64,000 nucleotides of DNA from Cordylochernes scorpioides (taxonomy: Eukaryota; Arthropoda; Arachnida; Pseudoscorpiones; Chernetidae), in assembly GCA_030710605.1 (NCBI GenBank), contig CP092876.1, positions 63,240,115 to 63,304,114 on the forward strand, given 5' to 3'. The position numbers and the translations under genes were made by a program. Below the pieces are notes generated by a model. It made no database searches and was not told the DNA's origin. It saw only the letters and a program-made list of their open reading frames with translations. Shown one piece after another: positions 19,549-28,812 of this stretch; position 1 is the first letter of the stretch, and every line of letters begins with the position of its first letter.

Positions 19549-21770
19549 TCAATATGTCTCCTGAAGATCGTTAATTATCGCCTGAATATTAATCATATCG
19601 TCTGGAAATGGCTTACCATTGTCTGAAGACTGCCTATTATCGTCTGAAGATTCCTCATTATCGTCTGACGATTGTCTATTATCTTCTGAAGCTTGTTCAT
19701 TATTGTCTGAATATTGCTCATTATTGTTTGAAGATTGCTCATTATCGTGTAAAGATTGCTCATTATTGTTTGAAGATTGCTCATTATCGTCTGAAGGTAG
19801 GTCATTATCATCTGAATATTGGTCATTATCATCTGAAGATTGGTCATTATCGTCTGAAGATTGGTCATTATCGTCTGAAGATTGCTTATCTTCGTCTGAA
19901 GATTGCTTATCTTCGTCTGACGATTGTCTATTATCTTCTGAAGCTTGTTCATTATCGTCCGAAGATTGCTCATTATCGTCTGAAGCTTGTTCATTATCGT
20001 CCGAAGATTGCTCATTATCGTCTGAAGATTGTTCATTATTGTCTGAATATTGCTCATTATTGTTTGAAGATTGCTCATTATCGTCTGAAGATTGGTCATT
20101 ATCGTAGGAATATTCGTCATTATAGTCTGAAGATTGCTCATTATCGTCTGAACATTTTTCATTATTATCTGAAGGTTGCCGATTATCGTCTGATGATTGC
20201 CTACTAACACCTGAAGATTTTTCATTATCCTTTGAAGATAGCTCATTATTGGTTACATGGCCATCGTTGCTTATTGATTGACCATATTTGTTTTGAGTTT
20301 GACTAACATTGCCCGGAGATTGGTTATTATTACCTTGAGTTTGATTATTATTGCCTGCAGATTGGTTATTATTGCCTGCAGATTGGTTATTGTTGCTAGG
20401 AGAATGGTTATTATTGCTTGGAGATTGACCTTCATTTCCCGGGGATTGGTTATTATGGCTTAGAGATCGTCCATTATTAACTGAAGAATGCCCATTATCG
20501 CCTGTAGATTGTTCATTTTCATTTGAAGATCGCTCAATATCGCCTGAAGATTGATCATTATTGTTTACCTGATCATTGCCTATAGATTGGTTATAATTGC
20601 CCGGAGAGTGGTTTTTATTGCCTGAATATTTTTCTTCATTATTCAGAGGTTGACCATCATGGCCTGAATATTTTTCTTTATTGCCTGGAGATAGGTTATT
20701 ATTCCCCTGAGATTCATAATTATTCCCTGGAATTTGGTTAATATTGGCTGGAGGATTTTCAATCTTATCTGGAGATTGATAATCATTTGGGCTATCTTCA
20801 TTTTTAGTTTCATTATAGTTCACTGCTGCATTTCTTTCACTATTATCATCACCTCTTTTTGAATGACCCTCAAGGCCTTCATGAATTCAAGAATTTTTTG
20901 CTTTCTTTTAGAAGATTTCATTTCCATAGTGCCACTTTTCTTATTCTGGCTATCATCGATTTTCTTGTGTTTCCCAGACTTTTTTCGTTTTCTCTCAAGT
21001 AAACAATCATTTCCATTATCGATTTTACTATACTTGCGTTACTTAGAATTCATTTGTTTACTCTCAGGTGAACTTTCATCCTCAGTGTCGATTTTCTTAT
21101 ACATGTGTTTCTTAGACTTTGTTTGTTTTCTCTTGGGTGAACTTTCATTCCCAGTGTCGGTTTTCTTATTTTTGCATTCCTAGACTTTGCTTGTTTTCTC
21201 TCATGTGACCTTTCGTCCACAGTGTCGTCTTTCTTATGTTCACATTTATCAGACTTTTAACGTTTACCTTCAGGTGAACTTTCATCTCCAGTGTCGATTC
21301 TACTATACTTGCGTTTACTAGACTCTTTTAGTTTTCTCTTTGGTGAACTCACATCCCCAGTGCCGCTTTTCTTATTCTGGCTATCATCTTCACCGCTTTT
21401 CTCATATTTGCGTTTTTTAGACTTTGTTTGCTTTCTCTCAGAAGAAATTTCACCTTTAGCATTTCTTTCTACACATTTGCTATTCTCAATAAAACCTTTT
21501 CAAACCTTTTTTGAGAATTCACCTTACCATATTCAATTGATTCGTCTAATTTCTTTTTCTTGGTGCTTTTAATATAGATCGTTCATCATTTCTTCTTTCA
21601 TTTTTTACTACTTCTTCCAAACCTAAAGTGTTCTCCGAAATATACTCATTGTCATTATTTTTTGTTCGTTTTCCAGATTTCATCTTCTTTTGCTTTTTCT
21701 TTGGAGGCTCTTGTAGTGTCACATTGTCATCATTTTTCCTTACCTTCCTTTTAACAGATATCGCTTCCAT
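19549..21770 (-). pseudogene. Gene family copy C, frameshifted in the Lys/Arg region
   Basis: The conserved start Met is at 21770 (MEAISVKRKVRKNDDN). The basic N-terminus and KKKQKK motif are followed by several frame changes and stops through the Lys/Arg units (20900-21570). The linker and heptad region is open for 424 codons (19549-20823): NNNQSPGN-type repeats, then the longest SSDDNEQ tract of the family (about 19620-20150). The start region stays open for 74 codons only (21770-21546). The heptad part could be translated only from an internal start. The tract is also open in three other frames because its 21-bp unit lacks stops in them. Confidence 0.75.
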
Positions 21771-21774
21771 CTCT

Positions 21775-21862
21775 TCCAGTACAGAAACAAATACGTTCTC
21801 CTAAATTGACAAATTTTAAAACCTTTGTGTGAAATAACTTATCAAGGCTTTATATATATAAG
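21775..21862 (-). promoter_or_regulatory. Conserved upstream block of gene copy C (TATA)
   Basis: On the minus strand TATATATAAAGCCTTGATAAG and TTATTTCACACAAAGG precede the start in the same order and spacing as in copy B. Confidence 0.5.
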
Positions 21863-22190
21863 GTTTAATAAATAATATTTTTAAAATTTTTCATAATATA
21901 CAAAAAATGAAATATATATAACAATATTAACATATATTTTTTATTTCATGGATATCAAAAAATATTTCCACTATTTCAGATTAAATATGCAAATTAGAAT
22001 ATTCGACCGTTCTATGTGTAATGATACATTGAAAAATATAAATCTGCATACGAAATGCAAACTGATTTTAAAATATACTGTGGCATATTCCATGTGAATA
22101 ATTCTACTAACTATTGAACTTCTCGTGTACCTTGTTTTTTTCAAATGGTATATATAAAGAGGAAGTTTTTATTAAAAAATTCACTTTTAT
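21863..22190 (-). repeat. 5' flank of gene copy C
   Basis: Matches the flanks of A (8618-8890 plus about 11.01-11.1 kb) and E (58.83-59.16 kb), including ATATGCAAATTAGAATATT and ATAAAGAGGAAGTTT. Non-coding. Confidence 0.7.
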
Positions 22191-22199
22191 TATAATTTT

Positions 22200-22850
22200 C
22201 GTTTAGAAAATGAATAAATTATCTTTAAGCCTCATGTGTTTCTTTTCAACGAAAATTCAAAATTTATTTCAATGAGAAATAACGATTATTTCTAACCTTT
22301 GGATGAGGTATGAAAGGGTGAATTGTTAAGAGTAATGATAAACGGAAAAATAAAAGTTTCCAAAGATGGTAATTTTATTTTTCCGTTTATCATTACTCTT
22401 CACAATTCAGTGGTTAAGCTGGTTAAACCGTTTCGTTTACGACCACTACGACCTGGGTTCGATCCCCGCATTGGACACTTTTCTGTTTAAAAAAAAAATC
22501 CTCCAATGGCCCCCCGATTCTTGCAAAAGTCCAACCCCACCAGCGAGTGCAAGTAACCAAACGGGGCTCTGGCACATTTGTAAGTGCAAAGTCGAACTGC
22601 TTTCACATGTGTAGACATGTGGTGCGCTTACAGTAAAAAGCAGTCGCTAAAACTACCCACCATGATTATCATGGCCTGTACCACGTGTACTAGGGATAAG
22701 CAAAAAAAAAAAACCCTTTCATACCTCATTCAAAAGGTTAGAAAAAATCGTTATTTCTTCTTGAAATAAATTTTGAATTTTCGTGGAAAAGAAACACATG
22801 CGGGATAGTATTTTAAAAATATCGTTTTACAATCACAGGCCGCATTATAT
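22200..22850. repeat. Foldback element, copy 2, split by a SINE
   Basis: The left arm (TGTGTTTCTTTTCAACGAAA at about 22238) and right arm (to GAAACACATGCGGG at about 22803) match the element at 11.25-11.55 kb. A tRNA-derived SINE occupies the loop side. The outer part of the left arm is deleted relative to copy 1. Confidence 0.8.
22410..22713 (+). mobile_element. tRNA-derived SINE
   Basis: About 300 bp inserted in the foldback (siblings read ATTCACCCTTTC straight through). The head has a Pol III A box (TGGTTAAGCTGG, 22411-22422) and B box (GGTTCGATCCC, 22456-22466) at tRNA-like spacing. A unique body follows, then an A-run at about 22702-22713. The parent tRNA is uncertain. It would be transcribed by RNA polymerase III and moved by a LINE. 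Confidence 0.8.
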
Positions 22851-22889
22851 TATAATGAATATATAGTGTAAAAGATCCAAAATTTGAGT

Positions 22890-23055
22890 AAAGGAATATG
22901 TAGATGCCGTTCTCTTTCACCGTAGCTTCTAGATTGACTCGTAGATGCCGTTCTCTTTCACCGTAGCCTCTAGAATGAGCTCGTAGATGCCGTTCTATTT
23001 CACCGCAGCTTCTGGACTGAGCTCGTAGATGCCGTTCTCATCCACCACAGTTTCT
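22890..23055 (-). repeat. 42-bp tandem repeats, four units, copy 2
   Basis: Four units starting TAGATGCCGTTCT, at about 22900, 22945, 22985 and 23026. The minus-strand frame reads ENGIYEL in each, with one stop. Same relation to the neighbouring ORF as in copy 1. Confidence 0.7.
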
Positions 23056-23450
23056 ATACTGAAGCACGCTTCAGCTTCTTGTATAAGGTGCTGCTCGTAC
23101 CCCCTGTCAGATGCATCAGCATGCTGTCTGCTTTGGCAATGGCTACATTCTGCTTAGCTGTTGAAGGTGCTATAACCCTGTACATCACTCCATTTTGGCT
23201 AAAGACTTTGATACCACCCTTCTTGTCTAGGCCTGATGTTATGACCTTTTCCAGTATTTCAGAATCCTTTGGGTTCTCCAGGAGAACGTCCATTTATCAC
23301 TGAGCCATATTGGGCTCGTCCTGTGATGATGAATGTTTCTTTTGAGCGCCACTGAATTCCTTTGATGAAGGTGGCCCTGGGTTCACAGCCGCGGTAGGTG
23401 GGGTCTGGGCATCAGGTGGAGGTTCTGCAGGTGAGGCTGGTGATGCAGCT
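23054..23450 (-). pseudogene. Decayed ORF of unknown family, copy 2
   Basis: The better-preserved copy. A Pro/Ala-rich segment (SPASPAEPPPDAQTPPTAAV) and FSGAQKKHSSSQDEPNMAQ are followed by two stop codons in the same frame. An uninterrupted 79-codon frame (23293 to 23054) comes next: MDVLLENPKDSEILEKV, LDKKGGIKVFSQNG, YRVIAPSTAKQNVAIAKAD, ending KLKRASV. Because both parts share one frame, the double stop probably arose by decay of a longer protein; alternatively the second ATG starts a separate ORF. I recognise neither part. Confidence 0.5.
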
Positions 23451-23539
23451 AGAGTTTGTGTTGCAACGGAGTGTTAAAGCTGCGGCTGGCGTTGGTACTA
23501 CAACCGGCATAATTTTCGAATATATATATATATATATTA

Positions 23540-23667
23540 GATAATAAGAAGGCATATATTGGATTTAATAAAATATTTATTTTGCCAATATTTCGGCTGG
23601 CTGAACGCCAACCTTTATCGAGGCATTACATTTTTGTATACACAAACTCAGCGCCGCATATATATAT
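23540..23667. repeat. Penelope-like terminal fragment
   Basis: The minus strand of 23596-23640 reads ATAAAGGTTGGCGTTCAGCC then AGCCGAAATATTGGC. This is a perfect 7-bp stem (GGTTGGC/GCCAGCC) followed by GAAA, resembling the hammerhead-bearing terminal repeats of Penelope-like elements but lacking a canonical CTGANGA. The Gypsy element starts right after it. Confidence 0.45.
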
Positions 23668-23845
23668 TGTCACTGAATAATTATTTTAAATATTCTGTGG
23701 TATATCATCATTAATATTTGCATAGTCACTCCTTACGATTCTTATTTATTTTACTTGTAAATAAATTTTTAGATATAGTTTTGCATTTTCTAAATAAACT
23801 ATTTTTACTTAAACTTTTGTAGTTCTCGTTATCTCTTTTGGGACA
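23668..23845 (+). repeat. 5' LTR of the Ty3/Gypsy element
   Basis: Starts TGTCACTGAATAATTATTTT and ends TTTTGGGACA. AATAAA motifs occur in its second half. It pairs with 28628-28805 over its full length. Confidence 0.95.
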
Positions 23846-23848
23846 ACT

Positions 23849-23866
23849 GGTGGAGAAGCTGGAATA
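23849..23866 (+). other. Putative primer-binding site of the Gypsy element
   Basis: TGGTGGAGAAGCTGGAAT begins three bases after the 5' LTR, the normal place for a tRNA primer site. The tRNA was not identified. Confidence 0.6.
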
Positions 23867-23936
23867 TTCCCTCGACGCCCAAGCCATTAGAAGAAGCCGA
23901 AGACTACAAGGACTAGAACCTGAGGAAAACATCGCT

Positions 23937-25769
23937 ATGGTCAATCAAGAGACACAGACAAAAATGAGTGAGTACCACTATCAACCTTTTAGAAACCCTT
24001 CTATTTTTACTGGAGAACGCAACCAGAATCCAGAAAAATGGTTGAAGGAGTTCCATCGCATCGCCCGCTATAACTGCTGGGATGATTCAATGTGCCTCGC
24101 AAATGTTTATTTTTTCCTCCAAGGAACAGCGCACAGATGGTACGAAAATGTTGAAGAGAAAATTAATTCATGGGATATTTTTGTGAAAATGTTTTCTCAG
24201 AATTTCGGACATCATGTCACCCAAAAAGATCAGCTCGCAGAGAGCCTCAAAACTCGAGCTCAGGGGAAGGAGGAGAGCAGTGATTCCTACATTCAAGATG
24301 TTCTCCATCTGTGCAGAGAAGTAGATCCGGCTATGATGGAAAATGAAATAATCGCACACTTGACGAAAGGAATATCGGAGGAGATATATCAGTCAATGAT
24401 CATTTTAGACATCGCAACTATCGATGAGTTCATCAAATGGTGCCGAAAAATCGAGGCTTCAAATAAAAAACGTGTAAATAAACGTGTAGTATTCGACAGA
24501 CTACCGAATGTTGCTGCCATCGGTTCAGCAGACTCTGAATCAATGGAAGACTTGGTCCGACGTATCGTGCGTGAAGAGGTTCATCGCGCACTAAATCCGG
24601 AGTCAACTACCCCTGAACCATCTTCTCTGAAAGTGATTATCCGAGAAGAGATTGAAAAAAACGTAGCTGCAATTTCGAAGCCTATTCAAAGGCCTCCACC
24701 ACGACAGTCGTACCCCAACCAAACACGTACATTCAACCAGGTTCCACGACGTCAGTACCCTACCCAAACACCCATATATAACCAGACGCCACCACAACGA
24801 AGAACGGATGAATGGAGGACGCATGACAACATCCCAATATGTTTTAATTGCGGCCGCCCAGGCCATGTTAAGCGATATTGTAGAGAACGCCGACAATGGA
24901 CGCAGAGACCCGAAGGACATGCACCAAGCACCCAAGAACCTCAAATGGGTAACCACCAAGCCGTATCCAAACAGAGGAAGATCCCCAAGACGCCAGTCCA
25001 TCTCCCCAGGCCGCCATACAATCCAATCCCCACGCCACTACAATCTAGAAAAAAACTGAGCGTCGCGTCTTCTTTCGAGGGGGAAGCCGCGGGGGTGAAA
25101 AACCCTCCATCGTCGACAGCCGCTAAATTACAACAAAATTATGTCGAAATCATCATTGATGACATTGCGTTTTCTGCTCTAGTCGATTCGGGTTCCTCTT
25201 TTTCGGTTATCTCTGATGGATTAAGACGACAATTAAAAAAGACCATGTTCAAGGATAGCGGAATTACTCTGAAAGTTGCTGATGGCAAGAATGTTACATC
25301 GATCGGCCGATGCACAATCAGCTTGAGCATCAATGGATTGGAACAGCCGCTTGAGTTTATCGTCCTCCCTAATAGTAACCCAAGTATTATCCTCGGATGG
25401 GATTTCCTAGAGGCATCAAATGCCGTGATTGATTGTGGACGCGCCGAAATCAGATTGGAAGAGGCCAAAGATGTACTAAATTCACCAGCTTCCATGGGAA
25501 AGGTTGTGGCTAGCAGAAGCGTCGTAATCCCAGCCGAATCTGCCAAACTAATAAATGTTATGAGTGAAAAGCTTAATGGGCAAAATCAGGTACTTTTTGA
25601 ACCTTCGAAAAAGGTATCAATAGGAAAAGGGTTAACACTTCCCTGTGCATTATTCAGGCTTTCCCATAATAAAGGAAAACTTTGGATCGTAAATTCTGGC
25701 ACCACAGCTCAAATAGTCCCTAAGGGAATGTGCCTGGGAAAATTCAAAGGGTTGAAGAAAATAACTTGA
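23937..25769 (+). CDS. Gypsy Gag-protease
   Basis: The first ATG is at 23937 (MVNQETQTKMSEYHYQPF); the frame is open upstream into the LTR, but no earlier ATG exists. It gives 610 residues. A retrotransposon capsid-type region (WLKEFHRIARYN, ANVYFFLQGTAHRWY) comes first, then RRIVREEVHRAL, a Gln/Pro-rich linker, a CCHC zinc knuckle (CFNCGRPGHVKRYC, about residue 301) and an aspartic protease with VDSGSSFSVIS (about residue 415) and ILGWDFL. Gag assembles the particle and packages RNA; the protease matures the polyproteins. The frame ends at 25769, overlapping Pol by about 40 bases. Confidence 0.95.
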   Translation: MVNQETQTKMSEYHYQPFRNPSIFTGERNQNPEKWLKEFHRIARYNCWDDSMCLANVYFFLQGTAHRWYENVEEKINSWDIFVKMFSQNFGHHVTQKDQLAESLKTRAQGKEESSDSYIQDVLHLCREVDPAMMENEIIAHLTKGISEEIYQSMIILDIATIDEFIKWCRKIEASNKKRVNKRVVFDRLPNVAAIGSADSESMEDLVRRIVREEVHRALNPESTTPEPSSLKVIIREEIEKNVAAISKPIQRPPPRQSYPNQTRTFNQVPRRQYPTQTPIYNQTPPQRRTDEWRTHDNIPICFNCGRPGHVKRYCRERRQWTQRPEGHAPSTQEPQMGNHQAVSKQRKIPKTPVHLPRPPYNPIPTPLQSRKKLSVASSFEGEAAGVKNPPSSTAAKLQQNYVEIIIDDIAFSALVDSGSSFSVISDGLRRQLKKTMFKDSGITLKVADGKNVTSIGRCTISLSINGLEQPLEFIVLPNSNPSIILGWDFLEASNAVIDCGRAEIRLEEAKDVLNSPASMGKVVASRSVVIPAESAKLINVMSEKLNGQNQVLFEPSKKVSIGKGLTLPCALFRLSHNKGKLWIVNSGTTAQIVPKGMCLGKFKGLKKIT

Positions 25770-28588
25770 CGGCTATTTCAGAATGTTCTGAATTTAATAA
25801 GGAGGTGAAAGATGTGAATCATGCCAGTCATGCTGATACAGGTGACTTTAAAATTTTACAAAATCTAATTAGTGATGATTTATCAGAGGAGCAGCAGTCT
25901 CAAATCTTATCAATTTTAAAGCGACATGATAAAATATTTGATAAAAATAATGAACCAGTAAAGCAAACTTCAGTAACCAAACATAAAATTGAAAATGGAA
26001 TCCATCAGCCTATTAAGCATAGACCATATCGAGTCTCCCCTACAGAACGCCAAGCAATCCAAACGGAAGTGGACAAAATGCTAGACGCCGGGATTATACG
26101 TCATTCAGAAAGTCCATGGTCATCGCCGGTTATTTTAGTGAAGAAGAAGGATGGTAACTGGCGTTTCTGTGTGGATTACAGACGACTAAACAAGGTTACT
26201 AAAAAAGACGTTTACCCACTACCTCGAATCGATGATACACTTGACTCCCTGAAAGGAGCCAAATTTTATTCATCAATGGACCTTCGTTCAGGATATTGGC
26301 AAATAGAAGTCGACGAAGCAGATAGAGAAAAAACTGCCTTTATTACCCCTGACGGACTCTATGAATTCCTGGTCATGCCCTTTGGCCTATGTAATGCCCC
26401 TGCAACATTCGAGCGCATGATGGACAAGATATTGAAAGGCCTGAAATGGACGATGGCCCTCTGTTATTTAGACGACATCGTGGTGTATTCCAAATCGTTC
26501 AACGAACATTTACACCGGCTTGAAATCATACTACAATGTCTCGACAAAGCCGAGCTGCGCCTCAACCCCAAAAAGTGCCTTTTCGGAACCAAACGAATAA
26601 GAGTGTTTGGACACCTCGTCGATAGTAAAGGTATTTATCCCGATCCAGAAAAGATTGAAGCTATCGCCAGGTTTCCGACCCCAAGATCTATAACAGATGT
26701 GAGAAGCTTCATTGGCTTATGCTACTATTATCGTAGATTTATCGAAAATTTTGCTGAGAAAGCTGCTCCTCTACACGAAGTCCTCAAAAAAGATAATAAA
26801 TTCACGTGGAACTCTGGCCAACAGGATGCTTTTGATTCCTTGAAAAAAGCATTGATGTCTGAACCTGTTCTTGCCTATTTCGAAGAACAACTGCCAACCG
26901 AGCTTCATACTGACGCCAGCGGTTATGGAATTGGAGCTGTCCTCGTGCAGATCAACGATGGGAAGGAGCGGCCAGTTGGTTATGCTTCAAGAACTTTATC
27001 TAAGGCGGAGAGGAATTACTCAACAACGGAAAGAGAATGCTTGGCCGCAATATGGGCCATCAACAAATTTCGACCGTACCTTTTTGGTCGTGAGTTTGTC
27101 ATCGTCACTGACCACCACGCTCTTTGCTGGTTATCTAACCTGAAGGACCCGACAGGAAGACTAGCAAGATGGGCTTTAAAACTCCAAGAATACAACGTAA
27201 CAGTTGTTTATAAAAGTGGACGCAAACACCAAGATAAGGAATGTCTTTCTCGAAATCCTCTCCAACTTGAATCGGAGGAAGCATACAATGATGAGGATGA
27301 TGATATACCCTCAATAACTGCTCTGACGTGCTTTGAGGCTGAACAAAGAAAAGACCCTAAAATTAGTAAATTGATAGAAGAAACAGAAAGATTTGGTGCA
27401 GAATCGAAAGGATATGAAATGTTAAAAGGAACCTTATACAAAAAGAATTTCGACCCCCTGGGAAACCAACACCTTTTAGTTGTTCCCAGGCACTTACGCT
27501 TAGAACTACTGAAAAGTTTACACGACGCTCCCACAGCAGGTCATCTTGGATTTTCGAAGACATATGAGAGAGTTAAAAACAAATATTTCTGGCCAGGACT
27601 TCTCCGGGACATACGGAAGTATGTCGCTCATTGTAAAGAGTGCCAAAGAAAGAAACAATCAACTCAAAAGCCACCCGGACTACTTAAGGCAATACCTCCT
27701 GCAACCTCCTCTTTTCAGAGAGTTGGAATGGACCTCCTTGGAAGATTTCCCAAGTCTGATACTGGTAATAAATGGATCATAGTCTGTACTGACTATCTTA
27801 CTCGATTTGCCATTACTAAAGCATTACCCACAGGGGAAGCAAAAGAAGCAGCCAAGTTTTTAATGGAAGATGTTGTTCTCAAGCACGGAGCCCCCAGAGA
27901 AATCATCACGGACCGAGGACGAGTATTCCAATCCAAGTTGATTGCGGAGCTCACCAATCAATGCTCGTCGATACATCGGTTCACGACAGCGTATCATCCC
28001 CAGACGAATGGACTTACGGAGAGATTAAACAAAACCTTAGCCAACATGATCGCTATGTATGTAAGTGTTGAACAGAAGGACTGGGACGTAATCCTGCCCT
28101 ACGTTACGTTCGCCTACAACACGGCAAAACAAGATACGATAGGTTTTACCCCTTTTAAACTGATTCATGGACGCGAAGCCGAGACAACTGTAGACACTCT
28201 TTTCCCAAATCCGCATGAAGATCTCCAAGAGGATTACAGTCAGAAGATTGCCTCGCGAGTCGAAGAGACTAGGCAGCTAGCAAGATTAGAAATCTTGAAA
28301 GCCCAAGAAAAGGACAAGGCCAGATATGACTCAAAGCACGAGGCAATGGATTACAACGTTGGTGACCTGGTATGGATTTTCATCCCGATAAGAAAGGTGG
28401 GACCCTCAGAAAAACTGATGAAAAGGTACTTCGGGCCATACAGGGTTACTCGGAAACTCTCTGACGTGACCTTCGAAGTTGAACCTGTGGACCAACCAAC
28501 CAGGAGACGCCAAACAAGAGACCTGGTCCATGTACTGAGAATGAAACCCTACCATGATCCTGAGGACCAAGCTGATCTGTTCAAGTGA
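25730..28588 (+). CDS. Gypsy Pol (reverse transcriptase, RNase H, integrase)
   Basis: About 950 codons, entered by -1 frameshift from Gag (the frame has no ATG at its start; GTG at 25730 is only the open-frame edge). Reverse transcriptase has MPFGLCNAPATFERMM and catalytic YLDDIVVYS (about residue 245). RNase H has DASGYGIGAVL (about 394) and TTERECLAAIWA. The integrase zinc domain is H-x-H-C-x2-C (HLGFSKTYERV...HCKECQ). The integrase core D, D, E are in MDLLGRF (about 667), TDRGRVFQ (about 726) and NGLTERLNK (about 763). A GPYRV C-terminal module is at about 901. All catalytic residues are present and there is no stop or frameshift, so this copy may be competent. Confidence 0.96.
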   Translation: MPGKIQRVEENNLTAISECSEFNKEVKDVNHASHADTGDFKILQNLISDDLSEEQQSQILSILKRHDKIFDKNNEPVKQTSVTKHKIENGIHQPIKHRPYRVSPTERQAIQTEVDKMLDAGIIRHSESPWSSPVILVKKKDGNWRFCVDYRRLNKVTKKDVYPLPRIDDTLDSLKGAKFYSSMDLRSGYWQIEVDEADREKTAFITPDGLYEFLVMPFGLCNAPATFERMMDKILKGLKWTMALCYLDDIVVYSKSFNEHLHRLEIILQCLDKAELRLNPKKCLFGTKRIRVFGHLVDSKGIYPDPEKIEAIARFPTPRSITDVRSFIGLCYYYRRFIENFAEKAAPLHEVLKKDNKFTWNSGQQDAFDSLKKALMSEPVLAYFEEQLPTELHTDASGYGIGAVLVQINDGKERPVGYASRTLSKAERNYSTTERECLAAIWAINKFRPYLFGREFVIVTDHHALCWLSNLKDPTGRLARWALKLQEYNVTVVYKSGRKHQDKECLSRNPLQLESEEAYNDEDDDIPSITALTCFEAEQRKDPKISKLIEETERFGAESKGYEMLKGTLYKKNFDPLGNQHLLVVPRHLRLELLKSLHDAPTAGHLGFSKTYERVKNKYFWPGLLRDIRKYVAHCKECQRKKQSTQKPPGLLKAIPPATSSFQRVGMDLLGRFPKSDTGNKWIIVCTDYLTRFAITKALPTGEAKEAAKFLMEDVVLKHGAPREIITDRGRVFQSKLIAELTNQCSSIHRFTTAYHPQTNGLTERLNKTLANMIAMYVSVEQKDWDVILPYVTFAYNTAKQDTIGFTPFKLIHGREAETTVDTLFPNPHEDLQEDYSQKIASRVEETRQLARLEILKAQEKDKARYDSKHEAMDYNVGDLVWIFIPIRKVGPSEKLMKRYFGPYRVTRKLSDVTFEVEPVDQPTRRRQTRDLVHVLRMKPYHDPEDQADLFK
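25736..25742 (+). promoter_or_regulatory. -1 ribosomal frameshift slippery heptamer
   Basis: GGGAAAA is positioned as G GGA AAA in the Gag frame, exactly the X XXY YYZ arrangement. It lies 27 bases before the Gag stop, where the -1 frame (Pol) is open. I could not confirm a downstream pseudoknot by eye. Confidence 0.7.
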
Positions 28589-28612
28589 TAATTACAGCGG
28601 GACGCTGTTCAT

Positions 28613-28627
28613 CTAGGAAGGGGGCAA
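28613..28627 (+). other. Polypurine tract of the Gypsy element
   Basis: AGGAAGGGGGCAA immediately precedes the 3' LTR, the plus-strand priming site position. Confidence 0.8.
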
Positions 28628-28805
28628 TGTCACTGAATAATTATATTAAATATTCTGTGGTATATCATCATTAATATTTGCATAGTCACTCCTTACGATT
28701 CTTATATATTTTACTTGTAAATAATTTTTTAGATATAGTTTTGCATTTTCTAAATAAACTATTTTTACTTAAACTTTTGTAGTGCTCGTTATCTCTACCG
28801 TGACA
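28628..28805 (+). repeat. 3' LTR of the Ty3/Gypsy element
   Basis: Same length as the 5' LTR, starting TGTCACTGAATAATTATATT and ending CCGTGACA. It is followed by ATAT. Confidence 0.95.
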
Positions 28806-28812
28806 ATATATA

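Larger units (their letters stand above)
23668..28805 (+). mobile_element. Complete Ty3/Gypsy LTR retrotransposon
   Basis: Two 178-bp LTRs (23668-23845 and 28628-28805; TGTCACTG start, GACA end) differ at only about ten positions, and ATAT flanks both outer ends as a 4-bp target duplication. Between them are a primer site, a Gag-protease frame, a -1 frameshift site, a Pol frame with every expected domain, and a purine tract before the 3' LTR. No envelope gene is present. The reading frames are intact, and the LTR similarity suggests a fairly recent insertion, younger than its surroundings. Confidence 0.97.

Noticed and set aside
19608..20207. Plus-strand frames of 199 and 162 codons (HYRLKIA and SLSSEDC repeats) opposite copy C
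   Set aside because: They are translations of the complement of the SSDDNEQ heptads. The sense frame is supported by a shared start, linker and promoter block; the antisense frames lack these.
28037..28228. Minus-strand frames opposite Gypsy pol
   Set aside because: Shadows of a fully domain-supported sense frame.
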